From positions 62,001 to 126,000 of the forward strand of contig JACCGJ010000567.1 of assembly GCA_013407085.1 (NCBI GenBank): DNA of 64,000 bases, given 5' to 3'. Below the pieces are notes generated by a model that saw nothing but the letters and a program-made list of their open reading frames with translations, searched no databases and was not told the origin of the DNA. A program made the translations under genes and the position numbers. Of this stretch, positions 55,496-64,000 are shown piece after piece (within the stretch, counting starts at the first letter, position 1; every line of letters starts with the position of its first letter). The DNA is from Atriophallophorus winterbourni (Eukaryota; Platyhelminthes; Trematoda; Plagiorchiida; Microphallidae).

Positions 55496-56570
55496 TATGC
55501 AAAGAAATTTGAGTGCAATCGGTTAGAGTTGTTTTTGGGTAACGTTTCACTTCTGAGACAGAAGCTTCGTCAGACCAATGGTGATAGTCAGGACAGGAAA
55601 CATGATTAAGTAGTAGTTAACCCACCACCACTTAGTTGATCTTAGTGCTAAACAGACTACAGTACGCCTACAGTGTGTCACGTCTCGTGGGAATGACCAG
55701 GATGAGTGGACGATTTTCCTCACAGTGTGTATCCAAATCAATCTGATACAAGTGAACACGGTCAAGGTCAATAGACACAGCGGTCCACATACGTAAAAGT
55801 ACATAAGGCTAAGGCTATTTTTGAAGAAAGGTCAAATAAGTGGTGGTGGGTTGACTACTACTTAATCAAGTTCCCTGTCCTGACTATCACCTTTCGTCTG
55901 ACGAAGCTTCTGTTCAGTTTTGATACACCTCAAGGATAAGACGCCTTTATCTAGCGTTACGAACAGCATTTACAGAATCAACTGTAAGGACTGTTCGGGT
56001 GTTTACATAGGCTAGACTTCCAGGGAAATTCACACTAGAATCGAAGAACACCGAAAGCGTGTCCGGAGACAGCCCCGGGATGCGAGGGAATATCAATTCC
56101 TTATTCGTGATTCCGAGTGGCGAAGCACGTTTTAGATACGGGCCACAGCGTCGATCTAGACAATGTGGCAATATTGAGACGCTGTATTAAATCGTATAGC
56201 GAACGCCTACATGCGGAGGCGGTCGAAATTGCCAAGGCAGGTCGACTGGCGGTCAATAAGGTGGATGGGGCAGAAATCTCTACAATCTGGCGCTCAGCAC
56301 TGATGCGAAAGTAAATCGTTTTTATTCACCTTATACCTACTAGTTAATTAGCTTTTTGTTTTTCTTCAAAAATAGCCTTAGCCCCGTCAGTTATGTACTT
56401 TTACGTATGTGGGCAGCTGTGTCAACTGACCTTAACCATGTTCACTGGTATCAGATTGCTTTGGATAAACACTGTGAGGAAAATGGACCACTGATCCTGG
56501 TCATTCCCAGTGCCATGACGCCTTTCCATTAACGAAGCTAGGCTTCTGTGTCAAAGTGAAAGGTAAATCT
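55496..56570 (+). mobile_element. Rearranged Penelope-like element with nested inverted repeats
   Basis: 55496-55598 matches the RT region of the window-start copy; RT/linker is then deleted. 55916-56314 carries the GIY-YIG end (TAKHVLDTGHSVDLDNVAIL, YSERLHAEAVEIAKAGRLAV) with in-frame stops. Two inverted pairs surround it: 55558-55635 with 55838-55912, and about 55676-55828 with 56370-56520. Confidence 0.8.
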
Positions 56571-56656
56571 AAACGGATTTTTAGCGTGCAGTGAGCAAAG
56601 TTCACGATCCAGTTTCACGATGAGGAATAGATACAAACATTTCAGCAGTAACATAC

Positions 56657-59428
56657 CTTTGTAGGGGGCGAATGTATCGAGGACTCATACAACAAATGAG
56701 GAGGAATTGGTTTGGGTGGACTTGGGGCTTTCGGGCCGCTAGGATTCCAAATCAAACCGTGACTGAAATGCCGGTCAACTAATTGCTGCAGACCTCGTAA
56801 GCATGCCATCCAAGCACGAATCCATTGGGCGTGTTGTGTTTGACTAATGTGTGGTGAAAAGCACAAGCGAAAACGAACAACTTTTATTAGTAAAAAGATA
56901 GAGGAATGGCATTTCTGTGTCATGAAATGTTTGTTAGGGTAAAAGTGGTTGATTTGGCTGAATGTTGCAATTACGGTGAGCCATCGGAGCAGGTTGACCA
57001 TGCTTTATTAACCAACGTCTGTGATTAGTTGGATAGATCTAAAACGAGTTACATCTAGTATACCATTGTTTACTACTTTCCCACTAACTCACAGCGCACT
57101 GAACCTAATCTTACTGTCTCCACGTAATGACGACAAACAGCCTGGAACCAGTTGGGGAATGTAAGTACAGGGGATGTGAGCACCCCCAATATTGGTTATT
57201 TCCGTAGATTCGATTGATTTACTTAAATCCACTATGTTGATTGGTCGTCAAAATGTTGGCTGTGCCTATCCGGTTAACATTTGTATTCAAGTATATCTTT
57301 GTTGAGCTACATTTTGGTTTGCACTAAAATCGTTTTGTCTCGTTTACATGGACCTAGAAAGTTTAGACACGGTCAAGTGTGGCAATGTTCTTGACTTAGG
57401 AATTTTTAGTGGATCAAAAATTTGCATTGAAACATACTTAAAAGTTTAGCTCACGCTTACGTGCATATTCAGCAGAAAATAAAACATTAACAATAGATTA
57501 CACACACCATGTAATGACGATGTAATTTCGAAACAGAGTAGCGAAAATGCAGCGGATGTGAGTGTCACGATACATTGTTCAATTATAAGCATACTGATCG
57601 TTTGCTAGGGGATCGGCCTATATGTGAACACCACGGCTCTTTGTAAGAATCAGTGATTACAAAGGACAACTTTGTTTGTTCGATGAACCTAAGCTTCTTT
57701 TATCAAACATCCAGAAACCAGTAGTGAACAGTAAGTCTGGGGATGCGATCGCAACGCAACACATTCGAATTCAACAGTCCTATTGCCGAGGATACAAGGA
57801 GGCAAAAGAATGGAGATAAAACGTGTTTCTTCAGGGCAATCCGATGTATTGTACTCGATGATGATGCGTATTATTTGATGGGAAAAAAGAAAAATCTCAT
57901 GATACGTAGTTCATGAAACTGGAAAAACAAACACTATGGAGCACACTGGGGAAGGCGTTGCTTAGCTGTAGCGATGGAATCTTCCCGTTAAGCTCTTCAC
58001 TGTACATTATAGGTAGACCATTGATAAATTGTCCTCAAACACCTAATTGACGATAACGCTCTACTCATTCTAAAAACTTGATTGAATGCATATTCCATTC
58101 TAGACGTAGATATCTCATCCCAGTGTAATTGTACATACTCTTGTATAGACTCCGTAGCCGTCCCACCCTTTTTTCACTGTTTTTCGCTATCCAAGCACGT
58201 GATTTGTGAGCGATGTTTCGCTTTTGTCGAGTTGACTGTGTCATGTCCAACGTGGCTTGTGGGCTATTTCTACTGCAAACGGCTGAAGGACGCGTGTTGC
58301 ATATCAGCGACCTAACAGTACAGTAGTCCGCAAACGATCATAATTATATCAAAATATTCACGATGGAGCATTATAAAATAGACACAAAGTTAACAAGACA
58401 GTCAAATGAAACATCTAATAATCGAGCACTTACTTTGAATGACAATACTGAAAGGTTTTGTTCGCAAATGCATTTGTCGATTCGCAAATTTCCTTGACAA
58501 ATATAGAAGCTGTCGGCTAAAATAGACACAAATCAGATAAAGCGAGAGACGTTACGTGGCTGAACCAAGCCAGAACCATAGCCGAGTCCGCAATCATGAT
58601 CAGTGCATTTTTCGTCAACGGATCTGACATTTGGCGATCAAAATCCTGGGCACAGAAACACAGTGAGGAACGCCACGTGACTTACTGAGATTTCCAATAA
58701 TTTGTACGAAACGGGTTTATAATAGTTTTCCAGAATATTGGGTGGAGGTTTCGAATAGTTTTGCGCGAATTTGATCAAATCTCTGACCAACACGAAACCC
58801 TCTTCTACCAGCAAAGACTAAGAATGAATAAAAATATGCATAATGTCCCCACCTGCTTATTGATTTCATGTCCTAGTTCACGACTCAAAGATGTAAAAAC
58901 CGGGAGTGTTTGACTCATAAATGTTTGAAATGCATCAAGGCCAGAAGTTTCTACAGGACGGGTTAGACGAAGGATAAATACGATTATGCGCCTACCACTC
59001 TGGGTGCCGACTCCTGCTAATTTTTCCAGTCTTCCAACAAGTGATTCAAAACGGTCAAGGTAATCTTCTCCGATCTCAGACGGTCGTGCAAACATCCTGA
59101 GCAGAGGACGCGTCAATGAGTACGAATCTTCGCTAGGTACCAGATTCACCTTGGACGCATCGAATCCATCTACCACCTGATTCCCCGACCATCCGCCCAA
59201 ACTCGTCGACGTGGCATCACCAGGAATTTGACTGGAAGTCGATATGGAAACGGTCTCCTTCACACTGCCATCCTGTGGTGGTTTAGCACCGGCATGAGTG
59301 CTTGAGAAGTCGTTATCCCATGTAACGGCGGTTAAACCATTATGATTTCCGTTTTGCCTAACAGTTTTTGGAGACTGCTTCTTTTTTCGTTGTGCACGAC
59401 AGGTGACGCAGCCGAAAAGTTTAGACAT
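56657..59428 (-). CDS. CAP1: Cyclase-associated protein (CAP/Srv2) homologue, N-terminal half
   Basis: Minus-strand exons: 59428-58996, 58950-58853, 58817-58686, 58645-58556, 58516-58434, 56843-56657; phases agree. Family knowledge: CAP recycles cofilin-bound actin; its helical folded domain binds cofilin-actin, followed by a polyproline P1, WH2 and a CARP beta-helix. Seen: RFESLVGRLEKLAG (human LERAVGRLEAVS), SGLDAFQTFM (YVQAFDSLL), LSRELGHEI (ISKEIGGDV), KNALIMIADSAMVLAWF, ASIFVKEI (GPYVKEM), QWIRAWMACLRGLQQLV (DWVKAYLSIWTELQAYI), HGLIWNPSGPKAP (TGLAWSKTGPVA), then PSPPKPIPP. An N-terminal extension of about 125 residues, rich in Ser/Thr with a basic RKKKQ patch, precedes the conserved part. 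WH2 and CARP exons were not recognised in the next 6 kb, so the model is partial. Confidence 0.85.
57005..58045. other. CAP intron, no recognised element
   Basis: Part of the 1.59-kb intron between CAP exons at 58434 and 56843. AT-rich; no coding signal. Confidence 0.5.
58050..58170 (+). repeat. RTE 3'-end fragment in CAP intron
   Basis: CGCTCTACTCATTC, TTGATTGAATGCATATTCCA, GACGTAGATATCTCATCCCAG; no GAT tail. Confidence 0.65.
58951..58995 (-). other. Candidate 45-nt stop-free intron (exitron) inside CAP exon 1
   Basis: On the minus strand the segment starts GTAGGC and ends CCTGTAG after a pyrimidine-rich run. It is a multiple of three with no in-frame stop. Removing it joins GTQS to ETSGLDAF and gives a better spacing to CAP proteins than the hydrophobic RRIIVFILRLTRP it would otherwise encode. 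Confidence 0.55.
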
Positions 59429-59691
59429 TGGTTAGAAATGCGAAGCCCACAGAATCATTGAGTAAATTGTTTTCACAAAGAAAACTAAGTGTGCGCTGAA
59501 AAAGAAATCACACAGATATATCCGATTGGGGGGAAGATGAGAAAGCAAAGCGGAAATGAATAAACGCACGTAGTCTTGAATGACCACGCATCGAACTAAT
59601 TTTATTGTAGCACTAGTGACAGATTACGCAAAGATGCCTTTCGGTAAGATAAACAATTTTGGACCACACATGCAACTGGTAATTGCGTGAA

Positions 59692-59840
59692 TGTATGAAA
59701 TCATAATTATGTACCTGGGCAAAGTGCCACGCACTCTAAAAGGCGGGCTAAGCTATTGTCAAACACGATGATGGCAGTTAAACCGCAGTGTATTTTCGCA
59801 TGCGGTACAGAAGTAACACACACTTGCACATAAGTAGAAT
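59692..59840 (-). mobile_element. SINE-A, internally deleted
   Basis: ATGTATGAAATCATAATTATG, GGCAAAGTGCCACGCAC, ACCGCAGTGTATTTTCGCATG; most of the second module is lost. Confidence 0.65.
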
Positions 59841-59932
59841 GCTGCGTCACTGTTGTCCATGGGACCAATAACGCGGAACACCAAACATAGCTCGCTCAAA
59901 ATTGTTCGACATAGTGTGGAATACTTGTACGA

Positions 59933-60160
59933 TGATGAAAGCACAAGCCTGATCCAGGCAGTGTCGTACAGTCCGAGACTGCACGTGGGGTAAGATACTG
60001 CCAGGTTGCCCAGACCTAGATAGATATGAGGAAGAAAAAAGAACAGGAAATGGTAGTGAGACACCAGCCTGTTTCAGCATGCAGGTCACTACCTCTGACC
60101 AATCAATTTAGCACGGTGTTAGCCACACAGCAGGAAGTACTGCACGATTGCACATTCGTT
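59933..60160 (-). mobile_element. SINE-A, near full length
   Basis: TGATGAAAGCACAAGCCTGA to GATTGCACATTCGTTG with both hairpins. Confidence 0.86.
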
Positions 60161-60479
60161 GAATACTTGTAGCTCGTGTACGGGCGTGTAGTTCGTAGTT
60201 GCGGACGTTACGTAACCAAACTAGGTGACATCACCAGCGGAAAGTTATTCGAAGCATATTATCGATTGGGCTACCCAAAAAGCTTCATTATTCGCGGCAA
60301 GTATTCATTAGCAATCCAAACGCAAGGGAACAACATGAACACAACAAGATTAACACTTCTTTTCATACAACACATTTCGGAGAATACCGAAGAATGCTAC
60401 GCCCACTCGGGATTAATATAACGCACAAACCAACGTCAACAGCTTGCATATCTCTTTTGTGTATGTACGTATGGCATGG

Positions 60480-60697
60480 TATGAAAGCACAAGCCTGATC
60501 CAGGCAAAGTGCCGCACAGTCAGAGACTGCATGTGGGCGATATTACTGTCGGGTTGCCCGGGCCTGGACACATATGAGGGGGGAATAAAAATAGAAATGG
60601 TAGTGAGACTCCAGTGTGTTTCAGAATGCATCTCACTACCGTTGGTCAATCAATTTAGCATGATGTTATTCGCACAGCACATAAATGCAGCACGAAA
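60480..60697 (-). mobile_element. SINE-A, near full length
   Basis: TATGAAAGCACAAGCCTGATC to ACATAAATGCAGCACGA; head end truncated. Confidence 0.86.
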
Positions 60698-60699
60698 TA

Positions 60700-61550
60700 A
60701 CAAACCTGATCGAGAGCATGTGAGATGAAATCCTCCGGGTGCGCAAGGGTCCGGAGGAAAGTGGAAGAAATCAACAATGGCGCGGAGAGTCGCAGACAAT
60801 TGCCGGACAGAAGCACTTTATCATCGCACATACTCATGGCCATGCATTTCCATCACACGCGCACACCACGACCTGTTTGCACTCCCCAGCTAGGGACAGT
60901 ACGATCAGGATCCTTGAAACAGTGGAAGAACGATAAGCGAGGTTTGTGCTTGTTTGTGCCACTGTTGGGTAAGGTTGGCAACCTGTTCAATCACGTGCCC
61001 ACAGGCATGCAGATGGTATTGAATGACATTTTCGGTTCAAGTACACGTTTGAATGTCCGTGTTATACCAAGGGTCCGACGCAAATCGGGGCTGGTAATCA
61101 CGTCAAACGCCATGCACAATCAAAAAATAAAAGTAGTATAGAAAAATATTTAATGGAAATTGTACATTGAATGTCATTTCGCAAGGCGGTTGAAACTTTC
61201 TGCTAAATCGGAATACATCTACGGGAGTGAGGGAACGCACGAGACAAGGAAAAAATGTGATCTGCAAATTGGACGAAAACAAAAAATCAATAAATAGACA
61301 GGTGAAAACACATGTGATTACAAAAAACGGACTAAAATGTGGATAGTAAAATCTGATGCGATGACGTGAACATTAATTTGACAAAAATCTGCACCTTAAC
61401 AATATTCAAGCATAAGGAAGAAAGCTAAGGCCTGTGGTGAAAACGAATTTTCTACCAATACATTAATCAGGTTTGAGAACAATATTGTGATTGGTCGATG
61501 TCTTGTTTTGTTTCCACTGAGGCAATCGATGATTGAATGATTAAATTTGC
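60700..61550 (+). other. Unassigned; 139-codon frame and a repeat shared with 63360-63480
   Basis: The frame 60725-61141 has no recognised motif. CATGCATTTCCATCACAC, GGTAAGGTTGGCA and CCTGTTCAATCACGT recur at 63360-63480, so part of this stretch is repetitive. Confidence 0.4.
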
Positions 61551-61553
61551 TGG

Positions 61554-62094
61554 TTAAAAAATCGAACATTTTACATTGGATGAAAGAAAATGCGAACAAT
61601 AACCGCGTAGAGTATAACAAATGTATGGTTCACAAATAATGTTCGTTCGAATATGTCGCCATGCTCGGAGAGTTTGCCACATGTTGAGGAAGGGAATTTC
61701 AGTAAAATAGCATGCACGGCGAACAAATGCTGTCGGCAACCAATAATGGAACCGTGAATGTAGAGGGATAAGGCATGTCCGCGTCACTTTCACGCCACAC
61801 ACTTGAAACAAGTATCTTAGTAGATGTCCTTCCGTAGGTAAGGATAATATCGCGCCGTCTTCTCCTTTGGGTAAAGCCACATAGAACCAGACGTCGCAAT
61901 CGTTCATTGTATGGAACATTGCGAAGACCCATCAATAATTTGGTCGCTTTGCGATAAATTTTGTCGCAGATGGCAACAACTTCCCGCAACCAAGGAGCCC
62001 AGACCTCTACCATATTCTCCATCGTTGGACGAAGGTAAACGTTCGATATCCTGGGTAAGGTTACTGGCAAGAATCTTCGAAAGATTTCTAACAA
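61554..62094 (-). mobile_element. LINE RT C-terminus fragment
   Basis: Minus reading: EIFRRFLPVTLPRISNVYLR, PTMENMVEVWAPWLREV, KIYRKATKLLMGLRNVPYNE, RRRRRDIILTY, the same layout as 16400-16000 but a distinct family; frameshift near 61800. Confidence 0.78.
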
Positions 62095-62099
62095 TCTGA

Positions 62100-63500
62100 T
62101 GGCCTGTTGACAAACATTCTGGCACTAAACTGTGTTTTTCAGATTTCAACTAATCCAAGGTCTTTTTCCACAGGGCTTCTTACCAAGCATTCAGTTCCAA
62201 AAGCGATATTTCCATTTTTCTTTTCTGTGCTACGTTGCATATCATTCATAGCCCAACCAGCTGACACGCTGGCCGAATCACTTTACAATTTCTCATAATC
62301 TGGACAGAGCTTCAGTTTGCAAAGCAATACGTTCTGAGCCAACATCGAGCCACAGAATATACATTGGTGGAGGACATTGGGATCACACCATCCATCATAA
62401 ATCGAACCTGTTCGCTTAAAAGCGTCGAACTCATTCGATCGGTTACCCATGGACTCAGATCGCAAGCAAATTACCAGCTGACGCTCCGGACCGTTCCACA
62501 TGACTATATAGCCCAATTGAGGAGAAGTGATTTCATCAACAATATACACAGCAATATGGAATACCCGATGCCGTTGTGACCTACGCTCAACAGCCGGAAG
62601 CAGTATTCGTTTAACCTCAGCTCTATAGCATTGCCATCAAAGTAAGCGATGGAAAACTCGTTCCTCGCACACCACGTACGTCTTTTCTAAACGTAGTTTA
62701 CGGTGGGTGAGACCTATCAAAAGGTTAAATTTTTATTTCAAATTGGACAGCATGCAAATCATTCAGGTTTAGCATCGGCTTGCTTTCATTCCAACGCTCG
62801 ATATATAGCGACATCGCTAAACCAAAGCTGTTTGGGTTCAAAAATTAGAGAGGGAATTCAAAACTTTCGATACAATTTCAATCGAATTACATTGTTTGTT
62901 TGTGGTTAGAATAAACCCGTACGCAGAAAAATCGCATTAAATAATAAAACTATTTCGCTTCTTCTTCTAGACGTTTTGGAATACGACTGTTTTCCACTCT
63001 ATAGCATGCCCAAACGGTGGAGACAATGATTTCGAAGTAGCTTAACCGGTCAGCTTTAGAGACACTTACGTTTGTTAATCTGTCTTTATCACAATTGCAA
63101 CGCTCGGCTTGTAGATGGTGTGAGGGTAGTCCGCGTTTCGCGTTGTGATTTACAGGAAGGCATTTAACACGCGTCGTTTCCTTGTTCCAGGTTAGTTTGC
63201 GGTGCTCTTAACACTTGAGAGTTCAAGCTCTGTCGACCCGCTTGTGGATATTGGTGTTCAGCCAGAGGATAGCATACACAATACTATACCAAACTCAGGA
63301 TCCGCAAGTTTTACAACAATCGAGAAATGGTAAACACGGTATGAACTTGCATGACACTATTGGATAAGGTTGGCACGACCAGCCTGTTCAATCACGTCCC
63401 CGAACCGATGTAGATGCGGTTAAACCCATGGGGTTTAACTTCATTTGCATGCATTTCCATCACACACCCATAACCGGTTTCGTGCTGTTTACACTCATCA
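62100..63500. other. No gene recognised
   Basis: Short frames (62107-62298, 62364-62579, 62703-62909) have no motif or good splice context. 63360-63480 is a diverged copy of 60830-61010. Confidence 0.45.
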
Positions 63501-63511
63501 GGTATGATGTG

Positions 63512-63738
63512 GTATGGGAGCACAAGTCTGATCTAGGCAGTGCTGCACAGTCATAGACTGTACTTGGCTAAGATACTGTCAGGTTACCCAGGCATGGACA
63601 GATATGAGAAATGAAAATAAAATACAAGAGGCAGTGAGACTCCAGCGCGCTTTCGCATGCAGCTCACTACCGATGGCAATCCAATTTAGCACGGCTAGCT
63701 GCATAGCACGAACGTGCTGCAAAATTACACCTCCGTAC
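63512..63738 (-). mobile_element. SINE-A, near full length
   Basis: TATGGGAGCACAAGTCTGATC to AAATTACACCTCCGTAC with both hairpins. Confidence 0.85.
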
Positions 63739-64000
63739 ACTCAACACGTGCTCGGGGCGTGGGATTGAAGCAAAATTTCATATTAGTATTCATGCTTGCC
63801 ACGATGAAGCAGTAATACGTTGGCCGCGCGATTGCCGATTCTGTCGTTTTTCGCTGCAGGCGGTATGTTTTAACTTTTATATCTTCAGTGCTAAGGCAGT
63901 CAGCGAAGTTGTGTGCGGCTCCTCAGAGGCAAGTTCTATCAGTGTACCAAGTAAACTCTGTGACAATATTTGGTTCACTTCGCTCACGACGATCGCAATC

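Noticed and set aside
55676..55830. Possible hammerhead ribozyme in the Penelope terminal repeat (CTGATAC...GTGAAC...GGTC)
   Set aside because: Penelope terminal repeats can carry hammerheads, but the core CTGANGA and GAAA positions are not intact on either strand. A covariance-model scan (Rfam hammerhead models) would decide.
26814..63738. Reading SINE-A as a CRISPR-like or clustered regulatory repeat
   Set aside because: Copies are on both strands, irregularly spaced, truncated at one end and flanked by target-site duplications, so they are retroposons.

Overview
This is a repeat-rich animal nuclear window with no bacterial-style operons. The best fit is a digenean flatworm, and an opisthorchiid-type liver fluke is my inference. 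The reasons are tiny spliceosomal introns (28-45 nt) beside kilobase introns full of retroelements, CR1-, RTE- and Penelope-type elements, and a Ty3/gypsy element whose primer site matches tRNA-Trp, as in the CsRn1 clade first described from Clonorchis.

Two host genes can be rebuilt by splicing. (1) A DENND1/connecdenn homologue lies on the + strand at 29636-50582. I join 18 coding exons into a 706-residue frame that stays open across 17 GT-AG introns: uDENN, cDENN and dDENN, then a serine/proline-rich tail ending in DDLLH. Ten exons are packed into 1.16 kb, separated by introns of 28-77 nt. The other eight exons, including a 26-nt microexon, are spread over 20 kb of transposon-filled intron. 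(2) The N-terminal half of a cyclase-associated protein (CAP) gene lies on the - strand at 56657-59428. It converges on DENND1. Its WH2 and CARP (beta-helix) exons were not found. One orphan exon candidate (+, 52511-52721) has no recognised family.

Layout. 0-0.84 kb: Penelope-like element, - strand. 2.8-5.2 kb: LINE 3' end split by a young 2.15-kb LTR element carrying a 116-bp minisatellite. 6.9-11.1 kb: long CR1-type LINE (-), itself interrupted by a truncated + LINE. 12-19.6 kb: several decayed LINEs and one 337-codon RT frame. 19.8-20.9 kb: gypsy pol remnant. 21-26.9 kb: RTE-type RT (374 codons), LINE 3' ends and an RTE endonuclease. 29.6-50.6 kb: DENND1. 51-56.6 kb: repeats, including a rearranged Penelope copy. 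56.7-59.4 kb: CAP. 59.7-64 kb: SINEs and a LINE RT fragment.

The commonest feature is one SINE-like family (called SINE-A here). It has more than 25 copies, about 210-250 bp each, two internal hairpins and a CATA/CATAC tail. Two insertions have 11-12 bp target-site duplications. A second family (SINE-B, about 567 bp, 13-bp duplication) and many 3'-end-only copies of an RTE element are also present. All calls rest on reading the sequence and recalled family features. No alignment or database search was run.
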